Shown: in pieces, positions 23,282-34,418 of the stretch
Position numbering within the stretch: the first letter of the stretch is position 1
How the letters are laid out: every line of letters starts with the position of its first letter
NCBI GenBank assembly: GCA_035772735.1
Contig: JASDFA010000007.1
Coordinates: 71,090,501-71,154,500, forward strand
Direction of reading: 5' to 3'
DNA: 64,000 nucleotides
From: Datura wrightii
Taxonomy: Eukaryota; Streptophyta; Magnoliopsida; Solanales; Solanaceae
Made by a program: the position numbers and the translations under genes
The notes under the pieces: model-generated
The model's input: only the letters and a program-made list of their open reading frames with translations
Told to the model about the DNA's origin: nothing
The model's database searches: none

Positions 23282-25175
23282 CTTACCCCACACTTAAATC
23301 CTTGTGCGTCCTCGAACAACACATACGCAACTCATGCAAATTACATCCCAACCTTCGTCACTATGGTGCAACATTTTACGCTACGGTCATACCGATTATT
23401 CTATTCTTGCAAATCATCAAGAAAACATGCTTGGTCGTACAAGACAATGACCTTAATACATCGAGGCTTCCTAAACTTTTAAGAATTGATTCTTGATATC
23501 GGCAAACTCATGCAAATCAACTAATCAAGAGATCCGACACGAAAATCAATCTTTCATCAAGCATGTACCCTCACAACTCGAGAGAAACTTCCCCTTTTAT
23601 GTTCGTGCAGCACACAAACATGCAAGTAGGGGCATATAAAAATTAATTTCACTCTCTCTCCCAAAAGAATTCGCATGCATCATGTCATGACCCATAGGCT
23701 TGCCCTTAGTGTATTACTCCACTAATATAAAGAAATGCAATGTAGGATCAAATAGGACTTTTAATGGGTTGTAATTGGGCTATGGATCTAGTATATATAT
23801 ATTGGATTAGCCAATAATAGTCGCTAGCATCCTTAAGCGCCTTTTCAACTCATTCCCATCGACTCATGGACATTGTTCCTCTCTTTTCTCTTTTTCTCCC
23901 ATTCATGTTGGTTTACTTTCATATTATCGGCACACTTGACACAAAACAGAGGGTTTTCATGTACCCTCACTATCATTTAATTACAACTAGTGCCTCTTCA
24001 ACATCATCTTTTCTTTCCTCACTTTGCTTTTCTTTTCTTTTCACTCTTTTCACTCTTTAACACTTTGGGAAACATTTTCTGTTCTTTGTAAGCGCTTAAG
24101 AGCTTCTTATAAACTTTAAGGCTAATGAAAAGAAGGAATAAAGCTTAGTTCATACAATTCTGGACAAAAGAAAGAAATCGGCTAAAGGCTCAACGGGCTG
24201 ACTAGGGTACACAACATATAAAAAGGTAGAATTTGACAAGAAAAAAATGGAAACTAACGGTTAAAACAAAGAAATGCCTACATCATTTCCGACGCTACAC
24301 CTCCTTCATTTCGTTTTGTATACACACCAGGCAAGTTCTAGACAATTCACAATGACATGGAATAGCAAAACCTCACTCACACTTTATGCACATGCTCGAA
24401 TCAAGATGCATTCACAGACTCTTTAATTAGTCAACTACATGAATTCAAGATTAAGCCTCAATCATAATGAACCAAATTCTCTAGCCTAGGTAACTCAACA
24501 TATTTACAAAATTGCATGCTTTCAAACGAATCATTTTCACGTTTTGAACATCAATTACAACACGCAACGAAATTTTAGCAACCATAAGCAACTACAGTTT
24601 ATTGATGCAATCCACAAAAGAAACTAAAAACAAAACATCTACTCCTATCGACTACATTTTCCTTAAGACGGTCGTCATCCATCCATCATAGGGAATGGTC
24701 ACTAACTATGACATCGGTTCAATGGGACTATTCTCGGTAAAAGAACCGAAAACAAACTCCGAGAAACCCAAAATTAAAACTTCAAAATTTTTGCAACACA
24801 TCGATCATTTCGATAGAAAATATTTGCAAACTATGTTGATAAATGCAAAATCTTTTCGCAAAAATTTTGAAAAATATCGATCATATCGATAGGAAAAAAA
24901 AAATTACAAAATTTACAAAATATTTACAAAGGCAACCATAACTTTTTAAAGACACACATCATTAGCCACAAACAAATATATACACATCATTCACAAATCA
25001 GTTCACAAGAACAGGGAAAGCACAGACATACATAAACATCAAGGAAGAATATACAGCAGATTTAGAGCCTATGACCCAACACCTAACTACTCCCCACCCC
25101 ACACTTAAATCGAACACTGTCCCCAGTGTTCACAAAAATACAAAGCACACAATTTTGGGTGGTGGAACTCCCTGC
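23282..25175 (-). other. E1 3' non-coding region
   Basis: About 1.9 kb between the second gene and the 3' LTR, without a recognisable gene. Next to the LTR is the polypurine tract on the minus strand (complement of CTTACCCCACACTTAAATCC at 23282-23301), expected to prime plus-strand synthesis. A pyrimidine tract lies at about 23970-24060 and A/T-rich sequence at 24780-24990. Confidence 0.7.
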
Positions 25176-26396
25176 TTAGTCGAAATATTCGACTTCCTCA
25201 TCCGGTGCTGCGGCCTCGTCGCCCATATCTGAATCAGCTCCATCGCCGTCATCGGACTCTACATCAGAGTCCTCACGACGTGTCTCCTCATCAGTAGGGA
25301 CGTCGTCGTCAGTCGGCTCCACAAAGGCTGGCCCCACCTTGCATAAAGCTCTGGCGTTCTCGTCGAAGGGGTAGTCCAGCTCCAGCTGCCATAATTCATC
25401 CTCGGTGGCTGGTCTCCCACCTATCCGTAGCTGCAGCATCTACATGCCGAACATACGGGCCATATACTGGTCGTCACGAGCATGTCGCTCGCCCAGAGTC
25501 AGCACAGGTCCGTGTGTAGTGTCAGGGGCCTTGGTTTTTGTCACATCAAGGGCCCTCCTCTCCAACTGCGGAATGTAATCCAAGGCTTCTTCCTCGATGT
25601 CAAGGCCTCGGAGGAAGGTGGTGATGAGTCCGCCAAACCCGTATCTATGGCCCTGGTGTAGTCTGGCTCTCTTCATGGCGGATATTATAACCGCCCCCAC
25701 ATTAATCTCAAGCCCTTTCATAAGGGCATACACCAGGCAAACACGGTCCCGGGTCACGTCTGTCATATGCACTCCCGGGATCAAACACGAACATACTATT
25801 TTTAGCCAGATTCTGGCCTCCTTGTTCATCTGCGAATAAAGAAGAGTCTGGTGGTAACCCCTCTCTTTGTGTCTCCTCCATCGGGCTGTGGATCGAGCCC
25901 CACACAACGTACGTCTGATGTCGGCGTACGGTGGGGTGATATTGAGCTGGCGGAGAACGTGGGCGTCTGTGTCCCGCGCTCCAACGATGGCATTCAGCTG
26001 CTGGGGTTCCAGAGTGACAATCTGCCCTCTGATTTTAATAGTATGGCTCCTGATGGCCGGGTTCCAGTTGGCGTAGAATTCCCGGACCAAGTGAAGGTTG
26101 CACTCCTTGGGCTCCTGAAAAATAAAACTGAGCCCAGCTGCCTCAATCCTCTGCACCATGCGAGGGAACTCCTGTGCAAGTGGTTCCCTTGCAATATATT
26201 CCTCCGGGAAGTATTTGCTTTCCTTGTGCTTATTATACCATTTCTTCCCTTCGTCGGTGACCCATCGTGTTCCGTATCGGCGGTGTTGACCGCGTGGAAC
26301 AGCAGGTGCAGCTGGGACAGCAGCGCCCAGTCTCATTCTCTTGCTGCCGGTGCCTGAGGTTGAGGCACCCTTGCCTTTATCTTGTCGGCTAGCCAT
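25176..26396 (-). CDS. Putative plant transposon protein (ATHILA ORF-like) of E1, one in-frame TAG
   Basis: The ATG at 26396 starts MASRQDKGKG; the frame runs 406 codons to 25176 but is broken by one TAG at 25440-25442 (codon 319). The N-terminus is basic and Ser/Gly-rich. A central globular region contains the blocks REFYANWNP (around residue 105) and INVGAVIISAM (around residue 233). The C-terminal 50 residues are very acidic. The block pattern matches the plant family annotated as 'putative plant transposon protein' or ATHILA ORF-1, whose biochemical role I do not know. It is not a reverse transcriptase, integrase or obvious envelope protein: no membrane segment is visible. Z carries a close relative. 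The gene appears to have its own promoter region and an intron before the start codon. Confidence 0.8.
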
Positions 26397-26401
26397 TGTA
26401 C

Positions 26402-27111
26402 CTGTCAATTTACACAGACAAGCACAATATTAAGCTAAAAACTTGTTAGCTTCGGCTAAGGTCGGGTTAAACAAAATTTACCCCACACTTAGTCTTTAAC
26501 AATATTTACAACATTTTAGCAAGGATAACTCTATTTACACCCCCAAACACAATCAACTATAAACATGTTGCTTAGTGCGTTCACAAAATTTCGACAGCAT
26601 AACGGCTAGCGAATTACTCAGACTTCATACAGCTAACCCAATCCTCCTATCGACAGCTATTCACCCACAGCACTTAGCAACAATAACCACAACAGAAATA
26701 AGAACAACAATACAAACCTATTATATACAACTAATCTAAGCAATTCAACCAATTCACACATTATGCACTTCCCCACAGAAATTTGAGAATTAGTCGTCTT
26801 TCCACAATTAAACAATAGTTACCACGACTTATCTCAACTACTAAACACACCCAGGCACCAATTTCATCAAACTATCAAGTTACCCACGTTCAAATCCAAC
26901 AACCCAAGCCCTAGAACTCAATTCGACAATCAATATTGAATTATTCAATCAATCGATAAGTTCAAACGTCAACTACAATAATCCGAACATAATCAATCAC
27001 AAAATAATTCACATCATGTTTAATTTTTTTACCTAGGGTGATATATCTCACCTCACATGCTCAAAAGTGACAAAACTCGCCAGAAATTTGAGATCGAAGA
27101 TGAAAACATAC
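26402..27111 (-). other. Probable 5'-UTR intron of the E1 second gene
   Basis: On the minus strand a donor AAG|GTATGTT lies at 27111 and an acceptor TTGACAG lies at 26402, six bases upstream of the ATG. Z has the same donor (62432) and acceptor (63112) around a similar-sized stretch. Retention of both splice sites in a diverged copy supports a real intron of 710 bp. RNA evidence is needed to confirm it. Confidence 0.6.
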
Positions 27112-27245
27112 CTTGGATTTGAAGAACCGAAAAAAACTTGACGTTTTCCTTGCCTATCAACGTGGCACGGAGCTTGGGGGTAGGGGAATGGGTGTTTGGT
27201 CGCGGAGGGTAGAAGGAATGGGGAAATTTGGGCGAAAATCGGGGG

Positions 27246-27449
27246 TTTATTTAAAAGAAACACGCGGGTCACCCGGAAACCTGGTGTGACCCAGCACTGG
27301 AATAAGGGCAACGTGTCACGGAGGGTAACGCGGAGCCCCTCCTCCGTGACACGGAGCCAACGCGTTGGCTTACTGGAATTTTAAAAAAATTCCAGATTCG
27401 CCTTCAACGTGTCACGGAGGTCAACGCGGAGCATTGCCTCCGTGACACG
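27246..27449 (-). promoter_or_regulatory. Internal dyad cassette and TATA-like box upstream of the E1 second gene
   Basis: Two perfect 13-bp inverted repeats of CGTGTCACGGAGG lie at 27312-27324/27341-27353 and 27408-27420/27437-27449. A third 10-bp hairpin (CTGGAATTTT) is between them at 27373-27395. Downstream on the minus strand is TTTAAATAAA (27246-27255). The stems are identical to those in the E1 LTR. Z has the same arrangement at 62103-62297. This is the place for a promoter that drives the second gene separately from the LTR. Confidence 0.6.
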
Positions 27450-27727
27450 GCGCCAACGCGCCAGTGCTCTGTTTCACCATCAAATTTTATTTTTAATACC
27501 TCGCCTCGTTTCCTCGATTCCAAGTATTTTTCCTCCAGTATACCTGAAAATCATCTCACTAAACAAAAATTGGTTAAATTCATAGATTCCCTACTAAAAA
27601 AAAATAAATAAATAAATAAAATAAAAATTACTAATTACAATGCAAATCTAAGCCTAGTCAAGAAAAAGGAATGAAAATAGAATAAATGAAAAACTTTACA
27701 CTAAGGAAAGAGAAAAAAAATATTTTT

Positions 27728-27745
27728 CACGGGTTGCCTCCCGTG
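27728..27745 (-). other. Conserved hairpin after the E1 gag-protease stop
   Basis: On the minus strand this reads CACGGGAGGCAACCCGTG, a 6-bp stem with loop AGGCAA, 40 bases after the stop codon. Z and Y have equivalents at the same place, with paired base changes in the Y stem. Confidence 0.75.
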
Positions 27746-27785
27746 CAGCGCCTGGTTTAACGTCGCGGCTCGACAGCCTTTATGC

Positions 27786-30068
27786 TCACGTGTCTACTAG
27801 GGAGATGGACGATTTGTCTTGATCATGGTCATCTCCCCAGTAGTTCTCAACCTCGTCTGGTGGCCTACCTCGTAACTCTCGGAAATCACTCACTCCATTT
27901 GCATTCCCATGATCAATCACGTTGATCACCGAGAGTTCCTTATAGACAGTCGGGAGCTTAGGTGCCTTGTACACGTCGAACACCTCAACCTTGTCGTGTG
28001 CTCGCATTGTGAGTTGACCCACAACTACATCGATCAATGCCTTTCCGGTTGCCAAAAATGGTCGTCCCAAAATAAATGGGACTTCTGCATCTGGTTCAAA
28101 ATCCAGAACAATGAAATCTACCGGAAAAATGAGGGAGCCTACCTGAACTAGCACATCCTCGACAATGCCATCCGGCTTAGCTAAGGACCTGTCTGCTAGC
28201 TGCAAGATCACTGTTGTGGGTCTAGGACTCCCCAGCCCTAACTTTCTGAATATCGAAGATGGCATCAGCTTTATACTTGCCCCCAAGTCGCATAACCCAC
28301 GAGCTCGGATACTTTGCCCAATCGTCAGCTGGATGGTAAAACTTCTAGGATCCTTTAGTTTAGTGGGCAACCTGTTCTGAATACGGGATGTGCATTCCTC
28401 TGTTAAAGCCACTGCGGCGTACTCAGTGAAGCGACTTTTGTTGGCCACGATGTCTTTGATATACTTTGCATATTTCGGCACACCCTGCAAGACATCAACA
28501 AGAGGTAAGTTAACATGTACCTGTTTGAGTACCTCCATGAATTTCTGGAAACACGCCTCCTCCTTGTGTTTCTTAAGTCGTTGAGGGAACGGGGGTGGAG
28601 GCCTTGCTGGTTTAGCTTCTTTGGTCTTCCCCGTATCTGAGGTTTGTTCTCCCTCAACATCTACTGCTCCTGACTTCTGAGGCGGTCTTTCATGTTCCAC
28701 CTTCTTTAATTGTAAACCACTCCTCGTGGTCACTACATTTACCTGCTTAGGATTTGGATCCGTGTCGCTAGGTAGTCCTCCCCTGGGTCTAGTATTTTGG
28801 GCACTAGCAAATTGCCCAAACTGATATTCAAGAGCCTTGGTTGCCAATTGATTATTCTTTACTTCGGCTGCCAGTTTGACGTAGTCAGCCTGCAATTGTG
28901 CCTGGTTGGCAATCATGGTCTTGAACATTTCCTCAATAGTCGGTGATGGTGGTGGAGGAGGGGCATTGTGATTTCTGAACTGATTCTGATAGCCTTGTTG
29001 CCCTCCTTGGTTTCTGTGCATACCCTGCCCTGAACCTTGGCCTTGTTGATTGTTGCTACCCCACGAAAAATTCGGATGATTCCTCCAATTCGAGTTGTAG
29101 CTACCACCAAACTGCTGTTGATTCCTCTGTGCATTGCCCACAAAGTTGACAGAATCAGGATTTGCACCACAACACTCAGCTGAATGCTCACTACTACCAC
29201 ACACTTCACACCACATCTGTTGGACTGCATTAACTGAGGGTGAAGGCTGGTTCAAATTCATAGTGCTGAAGTGAGTGTTTAACTGATTTTGCAAAGCAGC
29301 TATCTGTGCAGCGATAGCTGTGAATCCATCCACTTCGAACACTCCCGCTGCTTTCCTTGCTCCACCCCTTGAAGAATCTGCATTCCATTCCAGATTGCCT
29401 TGTGAGATTCGGTTGAGCAAAGTGTACAACTCTTCATAAGTCTTCTCCAGCGCTTGCCCTCCAGCTGCTGAGTCTAACAAAATTTTAGTGTGGGGTTCCA
29501 AACCCTCAATAAAAGTGTGTACCAACACCTCATTTGACTGATGATGATGAGGACAGTCCCGCAACATGGACTTGAATCTTTCCCAGGCTTGATAAAGATT
29601 TTCTCCTTCCCTCTGTTTAAACCTTAGAATCTGACTTCTAAGTTTAGCTGTTTTACCTGAAGGGAAAAATCTGATCAAGAACTTCTTTGCAAGATCATCC
29701 CACGTTGATATAGAGTTGGGTGGTTCAGCTTTTAACCACCTCTTGGCTTCACCCAATAAGGAAAATGGAAATAAGGTGAGCCGAACATAATCAGGTGACA
29801 CTCCAGCGGGTATGTACGTGTCACTTATCTCCAAAAAGTTCTGGAGATATTGTTGCGGATCTTCGTGAGGGAGACCGGTGAACTGCCCGCTCGTGTGCAA
29901 AAGTTGCACCATATTTTTCTTTAACTCAAATCTCCCCCTAGGCTCTGGTTTGCGGATGCTGGAATGTACATTATTAGCGTGTGGGATTGCCACCTCGCGA
30001 ACCGGCCTGGCTGCTACTTCCTCGGGCACTAACACTGCCCGTACAACTGGTGGATTGGGTTGCTCCAT
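27786..30068 (-). CDS. Gag-protease polyprotein of E1 (intact, 760 aa)
   Basis: The first in-frame ATG at 30068 gives 760 residues with no stop. The Gag core (roughly residues 65-210) holds the Trp/Phe-rich segment LFPFSLLGEAKRW. A zinc knuckle of the form CX2CX4HX3-4C (CEVCGSSEHSAECC) is at residues 287-300, encoded by 29169-29210. A Gln/Asn/Gly-rich linker follows. A retroviral-type aspartic protease follows, with active-site DLGAS at about residue 594 and flap ILGRPFLAT near residue 668. Gag would form the particle and bind RNA; the protease would cut the polyprotein. The frame stays open for 31 codons upstream of the ATG and is conserved in Z, so translation may begin further upstream by a non-AUG codon or after splicing. 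No polymerase domains follow, unlike normal Athila elements. Confidence 0.92.
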   Translation of the reverse strand: MEQPNPPVVRAVLVPEEVAARPVREVAIPHANNVHSSIRKPEPRGRFELKKNMVQLLHTSGQFTGLPHEDPQQYLQNFLEISDTYIPAGVSPDYVRLTLFPFSLLGEAKRWLKAEPPNSISTWDDLAKKFLIRFFPSGKTAKLRSQILRFKQREGENLYQAWERFKSMLRDCPHHHQSNEVLVHTFIEGLEPHTKILLDSAAGGQALEKTYEELYTLLNRISQGNLEWNADSSRGGARKAAGVFEVDGFTAIAAQIAALQNQLNTHFSTMNLNQPSPSVNAVQQMWCEVCGSSEHSAECCGANPDSVNFVGNAQRNQQQFGGSYNSNWRNHPNFSWGSNNQQGQGSGQGMHRNQGGQQGYQNQFRNHNAPPPPPSPTIEEMFKTMIANQAQLQADYVKLAAEVKNNQLATKALEYQFGQFASAQNTRPRGGLPSDTDPNPKQVNVVTTRSGLQLKKVEHERPPQKSGAVDVEGEQTSDTGKTKEAKPARPPPPFPQRLKKHKEEACFQKFMEVLKQVHVNLPLVDVLQGVPKYAKYIKDIVANKSRFTEYAAVALTEECTSRIQNRLPTKLKDPRSFTIQLTIGQSIRARGLCDLGASIKLMPSSIFRKLGLGSPRPTTVILQLADRSLAKPDGIVEDVLVQVGSLIFPVDFIVLDFEPDAEVPFILGRPFLATGKALIDVVVGQLTMRAHDKVEVFDVYKAPKLPTVYKELSVINVIDHGNANGVSDFRELRGRPPDEVENYWGDDHDQDKSSISLVDT

Positions 30069-30297
30069 CGTAGACTGTTTGAGCAACTGCAGCTTCTTCC
30101 GTAGAGCTTCTCTACGTTGACTATGCAATTCACGTTCTGGCTCTAAGTAAGATTCCACCAACTCCTTGTCCCTTGCCAGTGTTCACAGAAATAAAAATCT
30201 GCAAAATACAGGCTAAGACCAAGTTGTTAACACTTAAGAAAATAAAATACAAATACAGTAAATTTACACTAAACAAAATTTTACAAATCGCCTAGCC

Positions 30298-30315
30298 TCC
30301 CCGGCAACGGCGCCA
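30298..30315 (-). other. E1 primer binding site, tRNA-Asp type
   Basis: On the minus strand this is TGGCGCCGTTGCCGGGGA, perfectly complementary to the 3' 18 bases of plant tRNA-Asp as I know it. It lies 6 bases inside the 5' LTR. This primer is typical of the Athila/Tat branch. Confidence 0.9.
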
Positions 30316-30321
30316 AAAACT

Positions 30322-31786
30322 TGTTCGCGCTCTGCTGCTCGGTATGTGTTAAAAACCAACACGCAAGTGTACGTGGTCAAACAAGTAATAAAGTGGCTAA
30401 GTAGCCAAGTATCGATCCAAGGAGGCTGCTCTGGATATGCAAAATTTCCTAGTTCACTATATTTCTATTCAATTTCTAACTATGCTAACAACTATCCAAT
30501 CAAGAATTGAGGGAGTTTTGTTTCTAAACTAATTATATACTTAACTTAACAACTATTATTTACGTTGAATTCAGACAATGGATATGCTCATGCCAAGGTT
30601 AAGAACGACTAATGGAGTTGATAATTATGATAATTTGGTCATCCTCTTCTTCATATTGCTAGTCAAGAACGTTTGCCTAGAAATTAAAACTCTCGTATTT
30701 AATTTCACTTTAGAATCATAAACCATTCGTCTACATTTCTGTGATCAAATGAAATTTATGACCTAACACTACAATGCCGGTTCCTAAATTGACTAATACG
30801 ACTTTCAAGTATATTTCTATCAAGAAAGCACATCAAAACCCAATTTTCCCAAATCAAGTTAAGAACAATACCCTATTAATTCACAACTTTCCAATTTCAT
30901 GCTCTCTCGAGTGAAATTGGACTTTTTAGATATACATTAATGGTGGCCAATCAAGAATGTACTAAGCACAAGAATTAATAGAACAATATGCAAGAAGAAG
31001 AAGAAACCATATCAATTATTACCAATAATCATTACACAAGTTCAAAACCTCAGCAAGAAAGGAATTAGCCACTCATTCTTGGATTAATCGTCCTAGAATG
31101 AGTGTAAATCATGCATACAATTGAAGGAAAAGAAGAAGGGAAGAGAAGAAAACTCTTATCTTTTCTATTCTTCAACTGCCACAAAACCACGTTCCTCTCT
31201 CCACTCCTGAACTCTGCTAAAAACTAGAACTAAAAGAAGATCCCTTTAAAAATAACCTAAGTGTGCTATTTATACTAGTGGGAAATTTTTCCCGGAATAA
31301 CAAGCAACGTGTCACGGAGGCCAACGCGGAGCACTGCCTCCGTGACACGGCGTGGACGCGGACCCTCTCTGGAAATTGCAGGGTCCGGATAATTGGTCTC
31401 AACGTGGCACGGAGGCCATCGCGGAGGCCTATCTCCGTGCCACGGAACTGACGCGCAGGCACACTGGAAATTGCCTAATTAATTCCTGCCCAGGCAGTGT
31501 GCTACCGCGATGGCAGCGTGGCACGGCTCCATCGCGGAGCCAGTGTAAAATGTGCCATCCAAGGTCTTTTCCACGCTCGCATCCAAGTCCAACTCCGACA
31601 TAGTTCCAACACGCATTTTAGCTCCTAAAAATCACATTATCCTGCAAAACAAATGCTAATCATGTTGGTTAGTATAAATTCGCATTTTATTACCAAATAC
31701 ATGATATTATATACACATTGCACAACAAACAAGGTAAAAATGATACGTTTGAGTATCACTTGGGCATATAAATTTGCCCAAGATCA
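30322..31786 (-). repeat. E1 5' LTR (1465 bp)
   Basis: Same ends and length as 21817-23281. The dyad cassette sits at 31308-31536 and the TATA box near 31267-31275, offset by 8505 bases from the other copy. It should hold the element's main promoter. Confidence 0.95.
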
Positions 31787-32013
31787 ACTAACTCAACGAG
31801 TCGTGGGACCTGACCATGACTCATGGTCACGGCCGTGTGGGCCTTAAATCCCAAAATTTCAACTCATACCCTACACCTCACCATGAGTCACCTCATGAAT
31901 TGTGGTCTACCCCCACAGGTCACAGAATGACTCATTTTGTGACCTGGTGTAAAATTTTCAGTTTTGTCCGTTTCAACTCCTGGGTCTGATCTCTAGGCTT
32001 CTGGGGTATTACA
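31787..32013 (-). mobile_element. Solo LTR S, second segment
   Basis: After the E1 target duplication ACTAA (31787-31791), the S LTR continues and ends ...GGGGTATTACA at 32013. CTATG at 32014-32018 is the second copy of the S target duplication. Confidence 0.9.
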
Positions 32014-32018
32014 CTATG

Positions 32019-32744
32019 TGGCTTGAGAATGCCACTGATTTCAACCAAAATTAACACTTAGAACACTTTGTGAACAACTCATGATCCTTAAGTTCTGAAG
32101 GACTATTCTAAGATGACAGGAATGATCCTCCTCACTCTTGGAGTAAACCACGATGTCATCAATGAATATAATAACGAACATGTCCAAATAATTCTTAAAC
32201 ACTTTATTCATGAGGTCCATGAATGCTAAAGGAGTATTAGTCAATCTAAAGTACATAACAACAAACTCAAAATGATCATAATAGGTCCTAAAGGCTATTT
32301 TAGGAACATCACTTTCTCTTACGTTCAACTGATGATAGCCTGGTCTAAGGTATATCTTAGAGAAATAGGTGGCACTCCAAAGTTGGTCGAATAAGTCATT
32401 AATTATAAGAAGGAGATACTTATCCTTGATGATGAATTTGTACAACTGACGATAATCAATACACATTCTAAGAGTACCATCCTTCTTGCGCACGAAGAGA
32501 ACTAGAGCACCCCAAAGGTGAAACGCTGGAGTGTATGAAACTTTTATCAAGAAGATCTCTTAACTGCTCTTTTAACTCCTTTAACTTGGCTGGAGCTATT
32601 CTATATGGAGAAATAGAGATAGGCTGAGTATTAGGAAGAACATCTATTCCAAAATCTATTTCCTTATCTGGAAGGACTTAGAGAAGATCGTCTGGAAAGA
32701 CCTTTGGGAACTCATTCACGACTGGAACTGACTGAAGGGATGAT
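32019..32744 (-). pseudogene. Element U: reverse transcriptase part of the pol gene
   Basis: This continues the U pol gene interrupted at 19755. The segment 32550-32041 encodes a Ty3/gypsy reverse transcriptase with the catalytic motif FIDD (in place of YVDD) and the block VLFVRKKDGTLRMCIDYRQL. Upstream, 32744-32551 holds the linker after the protease with stops. The gene is then cut at 32744 by the insertion of Y; the rest of U must lie beyond the right window edge. Confidence 0.88.
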
Positions 32745-34418
32745 TGATAATGCTCAAACTCACACTTCTTGACAAAGTATAAAGCGATTGTTGTCAATAA
32801 AGAACCCAACTAAAAGTTTGGGGTAGAACCCACAGGGAATATGAAAGATCTAGACAAATACCGGTAAGTGAACTTATTGGTGAGTTATCTCCAAATTGAG
32901 GGGTTTAAAGAAAACAATGTTAAAGAAAAGATTATAACTGTGATTTCAATCAAGATTTGAAAACAACTAGGGTAAGTGTTACCCATGGGTTCATAACTAC
33001 TTCGGGTATACACACGTGATCAATCCCAATGATTACTTGTAGAACTGATAACTAGGGTTCATGCAAACGACTGGTTCATCCCTATTAGATGACTATACTC
33101 AATCACCGGGTCAGGTCTCATGAGTGATTTCAAACTAACTGTTAATGTTCCAAATTTAACTATCCTGCGACCACATTTCAAATTAATACAATTATCTTAA
33201 AGATCAAGGCTTTGTTATGAGTCTTTTTTCCTAATCTCTACTTCTCTAGGTTCAAACAAGTAAAGAACTCGGGCAAGTCCTAACATTGTACACCATTAAG
33301 AAATGTTTAAATATGAACATAATACAATACAAGCTTTTCACATTGGTTTTGAATCACTTTTGTGCACCTAATTTTTTAATCTGCCATGGTTCCCACAACC
33401 CCTAGTTGTGGAGGTTCTAGTCTCTAATGGTTGTAAGATTGTAATACGCATTCATAGACAAACAAATAATTAAATACTTACAGCAATAATTGGAAGGAAA
33501 TCAGATTTAATTATCTAAGAACAACCTCAAGAACAATGTAAGAAATCAAGAATTTGATCCGAAGAATTGCTCCTCAATTCTCGATAAAAGTTCTTAAAAG
33601 TAACTATTCACATGTCTACTAACTCAATTCTATCCTTCTCTAACTAAAATAAAACATATAGGATATTTACACAGACATTAGAAACCTTTTCCTAAGCTAA
33701 CCGGGAGTTTTCCATATCTAGTGTCGACTATGCCACGATTTGTCCAACGCCCTATAGCAGGATTTTACGGGTCGTATCTGCTTTCCGTAAGTTCTTGACT
33801 GCTACAGATTTGGCTAAGTGTTGGAATCCTGGTATGACTCGTACCTTCATCCTATGAGTCGTACATTTCTTTTGTGGTTTGGCCCTGAGAACTTTGACAT
33901 CTTCTGAAATTCTTCACGAGTGTTGTGGTACAACTCGTACCTTCTTGCCACGACTCATACTTTCTGTAGTGTTTAAAGTTCTACCAAGTACTGAGAATCT
34001 TTTGAGGTTCACCATGGCTCTTGATATGATTTGTACATTGGTGCCATAGTTCATGAGTCCATCTGTACCAAGAGTCTGCCTTTGTGCAATTTGTTCTGAA
34101 TATTTTCACGGCTCCAGTTACGACTCGTACCATTGTGGTATGACTCGTACTGAGAGTCGTATGTTGCCTCCTTTCCAATTCAGCCTTCTAAATTTCATCA
34201 CGATTCTCAGTACGGCTCCTACAATCAAGACGGCACGTATTAAGACTGGTACTTTGGCTAATTTTCTGCATTTTAAGGCTTCTTTTACACATCTTTGCTC
34301 CAACACTTATTTTCCCTGAAATCAAAGTAAAGTGTCTTATTTCCATATAAACATAACTAAGTCCATACTATTTTCCCAGTTTTAAGCGTCGAAACTGATG
34401 TAAACTCACAACACATCA
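32745..34418 (-). repeat. Y 3' LTR (about 1674 bp)
   Basis: It starts TGATAATGCTCAAAC and ends ...CACAACACATCA, followed by the polypurine tract complement (ACACCCTCAACTTAAG). It matches 56365-57851 over the first 1.49 kb with many substitutions. Odd palindromes of the type TACGA-C-TCGTA cluster at 33770-34250. Confidence 0.85.

Larger units (their letters stand above)
21817..31786 (-). mobile_element. Element E1: complete LTR element with gag-pro plus a second gene, no reverse transcriptase
   Basis: E1 is 9970 bp long with two 1465-bp LTRs, TG...CA ends, and a perfect 5-bp target duplication ACTAA (21812-21816 and 31787-31791). By eye the LTRs differ at about 12 positions, under 1 percent, so it is recent. 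In element orientation (minus strand) the order is LTR, primer site for tRNA-Asp, gag-protease, a conserved hairpin, an internal dyad/TATA region, an intron-like stretch, a 'putative plant transposon protein' gene, a long 3' region and the LTR. No reverse transcriptase, RNase H or integrase is present, so it must be moved by enzymes supplied from elsewhere. The Gag and primer site suggest the Athila/Tat branch. Confidence 0.95.

Noticed and set aside
25597..26357. Open frames on the plus strand of 80-168 codons
   Set aside because: They are antisense shadows of the E1 second gene; the minus strand has the conserved protein blocks shared with Z.
30298..30315. A possible tRNA-Asp gene
   Set aside because: Only the 18 bases matching the tRNA 3' end are present and they lie beside the LTR, so this is the primer binding site and not a tRNA gene.
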